DNA from: Prevotella sp. 885
GTDB lineage: Bacteria > Bacteroidota > Bacteroidia > Bacteroidales > Bacteroidaceae
Reading direction: 5' to 3'
Length of the DNA stretch: 34,772 bases
NCBI RefSeq assembly: GCF_002265625.1
Contig: NZ_NOVE01000039.1
Location: 1-34,772, forward strand
The notes beneath the pieces were generated by a model. The model saw only the letters and a list, made by a program, of their open reading frames with translations. It did no database searches and was not told where the DNA came from. Numbering within the stretch: position 1 is the stretch's first letter; each line of letters begins with the position of its first letter. The position numbers were made by a program, and so were the translations under genes. Below, one piece after another: positions 14,068 through 21,671 of the stretch.

Positions 14068-16065
14068 CTACTTATTTGGTATTACCTCCTTTATATATCC
14101 ATGGCGATATGCATACAACAAACGTTCAAGTTCCTTGATCTGCTTGTTCAGTTCACGACCTATGTCGGTATCTGCCACACGCATTCTGTGTGCTGACATT
14201 TCTACTATCTGAGTTGTAGACTTGATGTCCGTGCATTTCTGAATGGCATCGAGTGTGGACGTGAATGGTTCGTGTTGTACAAGTACGAAGCCACGGCTAT
14301 GATAAACAAGAGTGTATCCGGCAATACCCGTCTCCTTGTGATAAGCCTGTGAGAATCCACCGTCGATGACCATAAGCTTGCCGTTGGCCTTGATGGGGTT
14401 CTCGCCGTTGCATACATGTACGGGCACGTGTCCGTTGATGATATGGCGGTTCTCGCCTGTCACTCCGAAAGCATCCATGATTGTGTCTGCTATATGTTCA
14501 TCGTTGCGCAGCTTAAAATAGTTGCCCTTCTCTTCCGCATGTGTTGCCTTGTCGGCTATGAAGTAGCGTTCGAAGGTAGCCATCTTCGACTTGTCGAAGA
14601 GCGGGCTGTCCGGTCCGCACCACAGATAGAGGAAATAATCAATTGCATAATTTCGTTCCTCAGGAGTGTTGTCGTTCTGGAATGCCGTACGAATCATCAT
14701 ACCGATATTGTAGAGCAGTTCCTTGCCTGAATATTTATATCCAGGCGCTATTTCCACTTCCTTGAGCGATCCGTCTTCGTTAAGCGGTATGGAGGCATGG
14801 AAGAGCAGGTTGTTGTTGTATATGGCATACATACATCCGTGCTGCAGAATCTGACTGATGTGCTTATGAAATTTCTCCGACACCTGGAACGAGTGGTTGA
14901 GCTTGTCCATGAGCAATTTCTCCTCAGGTGTCAGCTTGTCAGGATGCGCAGGGTCGATAGTAGGGAAGGAGTTGCTCTTCAACTCATACTCCTTGCCGTC
15001 AAGCATGATGGTGCCCTTATCGTAGTCGATATTGTGGAACAGCAGACGGTCATTCATCTTCCATCCCGGGTTGCGCTTGATGATGGCAGCCTCCTCCTTG
15101 AACTGTATGATGGTAATGGCCTTGTGCATGAGAGCAGTCAGACGATGTGTCTTCTGGTCAAGACGTGCCGAGTCTGCCGACGAGATCTTAGGACGGAATT
15201 CCTCGCAGGGATCGTCGCCGTATGTCTCCATGGCGAAGGTGGCAAGGGGCACAAGATTGATGCCATAACCCTCTTCCAGAGTGGCGAGGTTGGCATAACG
15301 TAATGACAGGCGGATGACATTACATTGGCAAGCGCGATTGCCTGCCAACGCTCCCATCCAGAGGATGTCGTGGTTGCCCCACTGGATGTCCCATGAATGA
15401 TATTGTGATAGCGTGTCCATGATGATGTGGGCTCCTGGTCCACGGTCATAGATGTCGCCGAGAATATGCAGTTGGTCGATGGCAAGACGCTGGATGACGT
15501 TACATATGGCTATGATGAAAGCGTCTGCTCTGCCTGTAGAGATAATCGTATCAATGATGACATTCACGTAGTCGGTCTTGTTGGCGTCGTCTGTACGCTC
15601 ATGCAGGAGCTCCTGAATGATGTAGCTGAAACTCTTTGGCAGAGCCTTTCTTACCTTTGATCTTGTATACTTGCTCGACACGAGTCGGCATACCGACACA
15701 AGTTGGTGTATGATGATGTGATACCAGTCGTTAAGGTTCTGCTCTGACGCCTTTATCAGTTCGAGCTTCTGGTCAGGATAATATATCAAGGTGCAAAGCT
15801 CTCTTTTATCGGCTTCGCGAAGCGTATTGCCGAAAAGATCGTTCACCTTACGCTGGATGTTGCCTGAAGCGTTTTTCAGGACATGCTGAAAGGCTTCGTA
15901 CTCTCCATGAACGTCTGCAAGGAAATGCTCCGTTCCCTTAGGGAGATTAAGAATGGCTTGAAGATTGATAATCTCCGTACTTGCCTCTGAAACGTTGGGG
16001 AATGACTGCGCAAGAAGCTGAAGATACTTTAGGTCTTGCTGGTTAATAGACAACTTACTTGACAT
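14068..16065 (-). CDS. fbp: Fructose-1,6-bisphosphatase, class III
   Basis: Hydrolyses fructose 1,6-bisphosphate to fructose 6-phosphate in gluconeogenesis. At 665 residues it matches the class III enzyme of Firmicutes and Bacteroidetes. The metallophosphatase motifs are present: FLADVHGEYEAF near residue 50, GDIYDRGPGAHIIMD around 200, and WGNHDILWMGA around 230. Further conserved segments are INGHVPVHVCNGENPIKANGK and VIDGGFSQAYH near residue 560. The ATG at 16065 lies 12 bases after the preceding gene. With ppdK about 6 kb away, both reversible ends of glycolysis are represented in this region. Confidence 0.96.
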   Translation of the reverse strand: MSSKLSINQQDLKYLQLLAQSFPNVSEASTEIINLQAILNLPKGTEHFLADVHGEYEAFQHVLKNASGNIQRKVNDLFGNTLREADKRELCTLIYYPDQKLELIKASEQNLNDWYHIIIHQLVSVCRLVSSKYTRSKVRKALPKSFSYIIQELLHERTDDANKTDYVNVIIDTIISTGRADAFIIAICNVIQRLAIDQLHILGDIYDRGPGAHIIMDTLSQYHSWDIQWGNHDILWMGALAGNRACQCNVIRLSLRYANLATLEEGYGINLVPLATFAMETYGDDPCEEFRPKISSADSARLDQKTHRLTALMHKAITIIQFKEEAAIIKRNPGWKMNDRLLFHNIDYDKGTIMLDGKEYELKSNSFPTIDPAHPDKLTPEEKLLMDKLNHSFQVSEKFHKHISQILQHGCMYAIYNNNLLFHASIPLNEDGSLKEVEIAPGYKYSGKELLYNIGMMIRTAFQNDNTPEERNYAIDYFLYLWCGPDSPLFDKSKMATFERYFIADKATHAEEKGNYFKLRNDEHIADTIMDAFGVTGENRHIINGHVPVHVCNGENPIKANGKLMVIDGGFSQAYHKETGIAGYTLVYHSRGFVLVQHEPFTSTLDAIQKCTDIKSTTQIVEMSAHRMRVADTDIGRELNKQIKELERLLYAYRHGYIKEVIPNK

Positions 16066-16077
16066 ACTTAATGTTTT

Positions 16078-16917
16078 TTATGGGGTTAATAATTCCTTCA
16101 TTTTTTCCACCGCCTTACCTTTCCTTGCACGGACGGGCATAAATCCTTCCGTTAAAGCAGAAGTCTCTTCCATAAGAGCCATGGCGTGTGCCACGAACTT
16201 CAGCGAACGCTTCTTGGCTATGATGTCTTGGAAGAGATATTCGTCGAAGCTGGTGGCTTTCAGCGTGTCTGAGAGGCTGTCCAGATAGGAGAGATGTATG
16301 ACGCCTTTCCGGTATTGTTGCTTTATATACAATACGCGTGAGCAAAGGTCGATAATAAGGTCGCGCTCTTCTGCAGACTCTGTGGCGTCCTCTGCCACCA
16401 TCATCGCTATCTTCTTACGTATAGCTTCGAACTGGCTATTGGTCTTGTCTTCAAGGGCTTGGCGATAAGTTTGGAGCAGAAGGTCAAGCATTGTATTGAC
16501 GTCGCTACTGCTCGTTATAAAGGGATTGCGTACTATGACGGTCTTTGCCTTTGGGCATATTCTGCTGATTATCTGACGCTCCACGTCACCTCCTGTTGTT
16601 ATGTAGGCGCTGTGTCTGGCAATGCTACGTACGGCAGAGATGAGTGTGAGGGACTTCGCAGTATGCCCCTCTTTGTTCAGAAGACTTTCCGCTCCGCTTA
16701 CTGACGTAAACACCACGGGAATGCCACGACCGTCCAACTGCGCCACAATATTGGCAGTCTTGTGGTCCCACATTCCTATGACATGTGTCACGTCCACACA
16801 CTTCTCAGCCACCTCACATACCTTGTTTTCCTCAAGCAGAAGATACAGGCTTTCGGCAAGCTGACTGTTCGCATGTAAGTGTCCGTCTGGCGGTGGAATG
16901 ATAAGTCTTACCCTCAT
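16078..16917 (-). CDS. Conserved protein with glycosyltransferase-like N-domain
   Basis: A 279-residue protein whose exact role I do not recognise. The first about 140 residues resemble the N-terminal Rossmann half of GT-B glycosyltransferases: a PPPDGHLHANSQLAESL opening, VTHVIGMWDHKTANIVAQL, GIPVVFTSVSGAESLL, and a segment ending AKTVIVRNPFIT that recalls the domain linker. The expected C-terminal nucleotide-sugar domain is replaced by a helical region with charged helices. The end is lysine-rich (RARKGKAVEKMKELL). It may be a catalytically inactive relative. It follows the GT2 gene by 28 bases and precedes fbp by 12. Confidence 0.7.
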   Translation of the reverse strand: MRVRLIIPPPDGHLHANSQLAESLYLLLEENKVCEVAEKCVDVTHVIGMWDHKTANIVAQLDGRGIPVVFTSVSGAESLLNKEGHTAKSLTLISAVRSIARHSAYITTGGDVERQIISRICPKAKTVIVRNPFITSSSDVNTMLDLLLQTYRQALEDKTNSQFEAIRKKIAMMVAEDATESAEERDLIIDLCSRVLYIKQQYRKGVIHLSYLDSLSDTLKATSFDEYLFQDIIAKKRSLKFVAHAMALMEETSALTEGFMPVRARKGKAVEKMKELLTP

Positions 16918-16945
16918 AGATTATTAATGTGTTTGGTATTAACTT

Positions 16946-18100
16946 TTACAATTTATGCGTTGTGAAATCATACTTGTCTGCCATCCGATAACGTAGTATT
17001 ACGGACAGCTTGTGGAAGACAATGCTGAATTCGTAAAACACTACAGTCCAAAGCGAAAGGTCTGCCTCGAACTTGCGATAGGCTTTCCTTGCCGACAAAA
17101 TGCGTGACGTTATGGTCAGGATGAGTGTAAGAGCGCTTGTACCCAACAATATCCAGTTCATAGTCAGACCTGAATAAGCGGCTGCTGCTATGATGGCTAT
17201 ATAATTAAGATACATAAACAGCAGGTCTGCCACATACAAGCTTCTCGCTGCCGACGTACGCTCAAGATCCTTACGTATGCTCTTCAGATAGAGCTTGCGA
17301 TTAAGCCATGCCTTCTTGGTAGGAACGTCTTCTATGACAAAGGCTTCGGGGCTGACAGCTATTCTTGAGCCGTACGTACGCGCAAACTTGTTGATGAGAA
17401 ACTCATATTCGCCGCCTACATACTGAAGGTTGCCCAGATAGCCGTCCTGCTCAAGAAATTCCGAGCGGCGGAAAGCGAAGTTGCCAGACTCTGTACGATA
17501 AGCCGTTTTTCTTGATGCCTTGCGCAGAAGATAACATTCGTTTCGTAGACGATCGAAGCGATAATAGGGCTTTGCCTCCGAATCATAGTTGGAGTAGCCG
17601 AGCACAAGGTTTGTGTCCTTGTCCATTTTAGCAGCCATCTTACGAAGCCACATCGAGGAAGCCGGACGGTCCTTTGCGTCCAGCAGTACTATCCACTCGT
17701 TGTGTGCAGCTTTCACACCCAACGCCACAGACAGTTTCTGCTTGCTGATGAAGAGTGAGCGTTGCGGGATGTATGTGGAATAAAGATTCTTGTGGTCGAC
17801 GCTGTATTTTCCTATGACATCCTCTGTGCTCAGATCTCCCTTAACACCCACCACAATCACCTCGTATGGCTGCTCATAGTTCTGAGTGAGCAGAACGGAG
17901 AGATGTGCGTCGAGAGTCTCGGTTGTGCCCGTAGCTAGGACAACAATCGAGACTGCCGGCATCTCGCTCTCTGCCACTTCATTCTCGTCCGCATCTGCTG
18001 CGCTTTCCACTTTTCGCAGAAACGGATTAAGTACAGAGGACAATATTACGAGCAGCACAAGCGTGCATATCGCTATTATTGTAAATGTATCTATAAGCAT
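16946..18100 (-). CDS. Membrane-anchored family 2 glycosyltransferase
   Basis: A 384-residue GT2 enzyme. One N-terminal membrane helix (residues 5-26) is followed by the GT-A domain, starting PAVSIVVLATGTTETL near residue 49. The metal-binding motif region shows WIVLLDAKDRP, with the acidic residues around 140. GGEYEFLINKFA around residue 230 matches the acceptor-side motif. Two or more helices lie near residues 293-335 (LLFMYLNYIAIIAAAAY, WILLGTSALTLILTI). The architecture fits sugar transfer to a lipid or surface glycan at the inner membrane. The acceptor is unknown. It starts 33 bases after lysA. Confidence 0.85.
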   Translation of the reverse strand: MLIDTFTIIAICTLVLLVILSSVLNPFLRKVESAADADENEVAESEMPAVSIVVLATGTTETLDAHLSVLLTQNYEQPYEVIVVGVKGDLSTEDVIGKYSVDHKNLYSTYIPQRSLFISKQKLSVALGVKAAHNEWIVLLDAKDRPASSMWLRKMAAKMDKDTNLVLGYSNYDSEAKPYYRFDRLRNECYLLRKASRKTAYRTESGNFAFRRSEFLEQDGYLGNLQYVGGEYEFLINKFARTYGSRIAVSPEAFVIEDVPTKKAWLNRKLYLKSIRKDLERTSAARSLYVADLLFMYLNYIAIIAAAAYSGLTMNWILLGTSALTLILTITSRILSARKAYRKFEADLSLWTVVFYEFSIVFHKLSVILRYRMADKYDFTTHKL

Positions 18101-18105
18101 GGTTA

Positions 18106-18151
18106 TTTAAGATTCTTCCGAAAATTATATGTTTTAAGATTCTTCCGAAAA
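18106..18151. repeat. 19-bp direct repeat at the end of lysA
   Basis: The 19 bases at 18133-18151, which contain the last codons and stop of lysA, recur exactly at 18106-18124, a 27-base period. The copy lies between lysA and the GT2 start. This looks like a local tandem duplication. Confidence 0.8.
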
Positions 18152-19285
18152 ATATGCCTTGGGCAACGGACGGCAGTTGTATGTGCTTGACATCACCTCG
18201 CCGTAAGCACCCGCAGAGCGGATGGCTATGAGGTCGCCACGATGGCATTTGTTCAGTTCTATATTCTTTGCGAACACATCACTCGACTCGCATATCGGTC
18301 CGACGACGTCATACGTCTCACATGCTTCCTTGCTGCTCAGATTCTCTATCTGATGCACAGCCTGATATAATGCGGGACGTATAAGGTCTGTCATGCCCGC
18401 ATCCAGTATGGCAAACTGTTTGTGCGAGCCTTGCTTCACATACAACACTCTTGACACCAACGAGCCGCATTGACCCACAACAGCTCTTCCAAGCTCGAAG
18501 TGCAGGGTCTGACTCTCACGGAGCTTCAGATTTTCCTCGTACGTGCAGAAGTAGCTCTGGAAGTCAGGAATTGGTTCGGCGTCAGGATTGTCATAATTGA
18601 TACCAAGCCCACCTCCTACATTAATGTTGTCGAAGGTTATGCCTTCCTTTTCAAGGCTTTCCTGCAGATTGTTTATGCGGCTGCAGAGAGCCTTGAAATC
18701 GTCCATTACGAGTATCTGCGACCCGATATGGAAATGCAGTCCTATTACCTTCACATGGCTCATCTCCTTGGCCTTGCGGATGACGTCCGTCATACTTTCC
18801 ATAGCGATGCCAAACTTGTTCTCAGCCAGTCCGGTAGTGATGTTGGCATGAGTATGTGCTCCTACATTCGGATTGATGCGCAGTTCCACACTCACCACCT
18901 TACCATACTCTGATGCGATTTCCTCGATGACTTCCAGTTCTGCAAGCGACTCCACGTTAAAGCAGAATATGCCAGTTTCGATACCGAGACGAATTTCCCA
19001 GTCACTCTTTCCTACACCTGCGAATACGATGCTCTCTGCAGGGAATCCAGCTTTCAGGGCTGCCTTTATCTCTCCTCCGCTCACACAGTCGGCGCCCAGT
19101 CCGTTACGGGCTATTATTTCCAGAACTTTAGAATTGGCGTTGGCCTTGACGGCATAATGCACGCTCCATCGTGGATGCTTCGCCGTCTCCTTCTTTATAG
19201 TGTCAAGCGTATCCTGAAGCAACTGTGTGTCGTAATAATAGAAAGGGGTAGTTATGTCCGAAAAACTCTCTTTTGATATCATCAT
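18134..19285 (-). CDS. lysA: Diaminopimelate decarboxylase
   Basis: A PLP enzyme that decarboxylates meso-diaminopimelate to lysine, the last step of lysine synthesis. It has 383 residues from the ATG at 19285. A TTG at 19306 would lie inside the hairpin that precedes the gene. The PLP lysine is in HYAVKANANSKV near residue 46. The glycine-rich GGGLGIN, the HFHIGSQI segment and the C-terminal SAGAYGEVMSSTYN motif of the alanine-racemase-like fold are all present. CESSDVF supplies the active-site cysteine region. It directly follows lysC, the first enzyme of the pathway. Confidence 0.96.
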   Translation of the reverse strand: MMISKESFSDITTPFYYYDTQLLQDTLDTIKKETAKHPRWSVHYAVKANANSKVLEIIARNGLGADCVSGGEIKAALKAGFPAESIVFAGVGKSDWEIRLGIETGIFCFNVESLAELEVIEEIASEYGKVVSVELRINPNVGAHTHANITTGLAENKFGIAMESMTDVIRKAKEMSHVKVIGLHFHIGSQILVMDDFKALCSRINNLQESLEKEGITFDNINVGGGLGINYDNPDAEPIPDFQSYFCTYEENLKLRESQTLHFELGRAVVGQCGSLVSRVLYVKQGSHKQFAILDAGMTDLIRPALYQAVHQIENLSSKEACETYDVVGPICESSDVFAKNIELNKCHRGDLIAIRSAGAYGEVMSSTYNCRPLPKAYFSEES

Positions 19286-19302
19286 AGCATGATTATTATT
19301 AT

Positions 19303-19333
19303 CCAAGCCATTCCTCTCGCAGGAATGGCTTGG
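19303..19333 (-). promoter_or_regulatory. 13-bp perfect hairpin in the lysC-lysA gap
   Basis: CCAAGCCATTCCT (19303-19315) pairs perfectly with AGGAATGGCTTGG (19321-19333) over a 5-base loop. On the minus strand it ends 17 bases before the lysA ATG and is followed by ATAATAATAATC, with no T-run. It is therefore unlikely to be a full terminator. It may act as an mRNA stabiliser for lysC, an attenuator, or a processing site. Confidence 0.7.
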
Positions 19334-19365
19334 TTATGTGTATATATAGAGTATGTGTCTTTTTT

Positions 19366-20688
19366 TTACTTATTGTGGAAGAGCACGTCGCTAAGGTTCT
19401 GGAGCGCCTTCTTCTTGTCCGCCTCACGGATGAGGAACGAGATATTGTAGTTGCTGCCGCCATACGAAATCATACGTACCGGTATGTTCTTCATAGCGTC
19501 AAGGACAAGAGTCTCAAAGCCTAGGTTGTTCCAGTCGAGGTCACCCACCACGCAGACGATGCACATGTCGCTGTCCACGGTTACCGTGCCATATTTCTTG
19601 AGCTCGTCCACAATCTCGTTAAGGTGAGATGTATTGTCAATACTCATCGATACGCCCACCTCACTCGTGGTAATCATGTCGATAGGTGTCTGATAACACT
19701 CGAATATCTCGAACACCTTACGCAGGAAACCTGTGGCGAAGAGCATTCGTGACGACTTTATCTTGATGGCCGTGATATTGTCCTTTGCGGCAACAGCCTT
19801 TATCTTGCCACGCAACAGCACGTTGTCAATAATCGTGCCGTCTGCCTCCGGATCCATGGTGTTCTTAAGACGTACTGGGATGCCGGCAAACTTAGCTGGC
19901 TGTACGCATGTCGGGTGAAGAATCTTCGCTCCAAAGTAAGCCAGCTCGGCTGCCTCCTCGAAGTTGAGCTGACGGATGGCCTCCGTATTCTCCACGACGC
20001 GCGGGTCGTTATTATGCATGCCGTCAATGTCGGTCCATATCTGGATTTCCTCTGCGGGGAGGGCAGCTCCGATAAGCGAAGCCGTAAAGTCGCTACCGCC
20101 GCGGAGCAGATTGTCCACTTCTCCGTAGGCGTTACGGCAGATAAAGCCCTGCGTGATATACACTTGATAGCCCTCGTTCTCCTTCATTACGGCTCCGAGC
20201 TTCTCCTTGATGTAGTGTGAGTCAGGCTCGGCGTTCTTGTCCGTGCGCATGAAGTCGAAGGCAGAGAGCAGAACCACTTTAACGCCTTTCTCAAGGAGAT
20301 AGTTGGTCATCATATTGGTGCTTATAATCTCGCCTTGAGCTACGATGTTCTTCTCCTCAAAGCTTGTGAAGAGATCCTTTGTGAACGATCGGAGATAATT
20401 AAACTCCGACACGAGGAAATCTCTTGTGCGCTGCTTCATTTCGTCCGTGGAGTAGAGTTCCTCCACGTGCTGCATATACTTCTTCTCTAAGTTGTTTATG
20501 ACATCGTTGGCGCCGTCGCTGTTCTTTTTATAAAGATAATTTGAAATCTCAACGAGGGAATTCGTCGTTCCAGACATGGCTGAAAGAACAACAAACACCT
20601 GATTGCCTGACTGAGAAACCATCTTGGCTACTGATTTCATCCGTTCAGGGGTACCTACGGAAGTACCGCCAAATTTCATTACTTTCAT
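19366..20688 (-). CDS. lysC: Aspartate kinase
   Basis: A monofunctional aspartokinase of 440 residues that phosphorylates L-aspartate, the entry to the lysine/threonine/methionine family. The N-terminal MKVMKFGGTSVGTPERM carries the KFGGTSV nucleotide-binding motif. GGSDFTASLIGAAL and WTDIDGMHNNDPRVV complete the kinase domain. The C-terminal 140 residues form two ACT domains (MLFATGFLRKVFEIFECYQTP, then VCVVGDL), which usually bind lysine for feedback control. No homoserine dehydrogenase domain is fused. It lies 26 bases after ftsE and upstream of lysA. Confidence 0.96.
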   Translation of the reverse strand: MKVMKFGGTSVGTPERMKSVAKMVSQSGNQVFVVLSAMSGTTNSLVEISNYLYKKNSDGANDVINNLEKKYMQHVEELYSTDEMKQRTRDFLVSEFNYLRSFTKDLFTSFEEKNIVAQGEIISTNMMTNYLLEKGVKVVLLSAFDFMRTDKNAEPDSHYIKEKLGAVMKENEGYQVYITQGFICRNAYGEVDNLLRGGSDFTASLIGAALPAEEIQIWTDIDGMHNNDPRVVENTEAIRQLNFEEAAELAYFGAKILHPTCVQPAKFAGIPVRLKNTMDPEADGTIIDNVLLRGKIKAVAAKDNITAIKIKSSRMLFATGFLRKVFEIFECYQTPIDMITTSEVGVSMSIDNTSHLNEIVDELKKYGTVTVDSDMCIVCVVGDLDWNNLGFETLVLDAMKNIPVRMISYGGSNYNISFLIREADKKKALQNLSDVLFHNK

Positions 20689-20714
20689 ATTACTCTCTTA
20701 AAATAATAGTTGAT

Positions 20715-21416
20715 TTATTGCTTTACCGTTTTGCTATATTCTTGGCTGACATCCGTCAGCTTGCCGTCGGCGCATTTGTAGACGCGTCCCGGAAACTTGT
20801 CGATTAGACTATGGTTGTGTGTTGAAATCACCACAGACGTTTCTCCCGTATGGCTGATCTCGTAGAGCAGTCCCACAATCTTTTCTGCCGTCTCGGGGTC
20901 AAGGTTGCCTGTCGGCTCGTCGGCTATAATTATCTTCGGATGGTTGAGGAGCGCACGTGCTATGGCTATACGCTGCTGCTCGCCTCCAGAGAGCTCATGC
21001 GGCAGCTCCATTTTCTTCTCCTTCATTCCCACAGCGTCCAGAACGAGGTCAATGCGCTCGTCTATCTCCTTCGCAGACTTCCATCCTGTGGAGCGTAGCA
21101 CGAATTCAAGATTCTTGTATATGTTTCTGTCGTGCAGCAACTGGAAATCCTGAAAAATCACACCCATCTCACGGCGAAGAGCCGGCACCTCACGGCGCTT
21201 GATGGTGAGCAGATTGCGTCCCAGCACCTCTGCCTTCTCGGCGTTCCGCTTGTCGATGTCGAGCTCGCAATACATCGTCTTTAACAACGATGACTTGCCC
21301 GTACCCACCTTGCCGATGACGTATACGAACTGTTCTGGCTCAACCTCGAAGCAGACATCCTCAAGCACCAGACTGTCCGACTGATATATGTTTGCTTTCT
21401 TATATTCTATTAACAT
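20715..21416 (-). CDS. ftsE: Cell-division ABC ATPase FtsE
   Basis: A 233-residue ABC ATPase. Walker A is [11 protein letters not shown] near residue 35, the Q-loop is [18 protein letters not shown], the signature is [16 protein letters not shown], Walker B is [12 protein letters not shown], and the switch histidine is in ISTHNHSL. The short length and the DFQLL segment fit FtsE. FtsE works with the membrane protein FtsX to activate septal peptidoglycan hydrolases. ftsX is not adjacent here. A lipoprotein-export ATPase (LolD type) is the main alternative. It is the first gene of the run leading to mnmE. Confidence 0.85.
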   Translation of the reverse strand: MLIEYKKANIYQSDSLVLEDVCFEVEPEQFVYVIGKVGTGKSSLLKTMYCELDIDKRNAEKAEVLGRNLLTIKRREVPALRREMGVIFQDFQLLHDRNIYKNLEFVLRSTGWKSAKEIDERIDLVLDAVGMKEKKMELPHELSGGEQQRIAIARALLNHPKIIIADEPTGNLDPETAEKIVGLLYEISHTGETSVVISTHNHSLIDKFPGRVYKCADGKLTDVSQEYSKTVKQ

Positions 21417-21455
21417 TTAATCTTAATATTAATGGTTACAATCTACATCATTCGG

Positions 21456-21463
21456 CAAAGTTA
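21456..21463 (-). promoter_or_regulatory. -7 box (TAACTTTG) for ftsE
   Basis: TAACTTTG on the minus strand matches TAnnTTTG and lies 39 bases before the ftsE ATG. There is no clear -33 TTTG. It would drive the whole ftsE-to-mnmE run. Confidence 0.5.
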
Positions 21464-21606
21464 CTAATTTTATTCTGATTACATCATCTTAATGATTGAT
21501 TTTTATTATATATTTCGCGTTCTCTTAAACATGTACATTACCCAGACAGAATGAAGATGACACATCCAAGCAAGAACTCACAAGCGTGATTTAAAACGTG
21601 TTGAAA

Positions 21607-21643
21607 AGGAAAAAGGCAAGCACCCGAAATCAGATGCTTGCCT
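21607..21643 (-). terminator. Intrinsic terminator of ppdK
   Basis: On the minus strand AGGCAAGCA and TGCTTGCCT (21635-21643 and 21614-21622) form a 9-bp stem over a 12-base loop, followed by TTTTTCC. It lies 28 bases after the ppdK stop. Confidence 0.85.
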
Positions 21644-21671
21644 CTTATTATACTAATTTTTCATTCTATGA

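Noticed and set aside
19303..19333. Lysine riboswitch
   Set aside because: Only one simple stem-loop is present. The multi-helix lysine aptamer would need a much longer leader than the 80-base gap.
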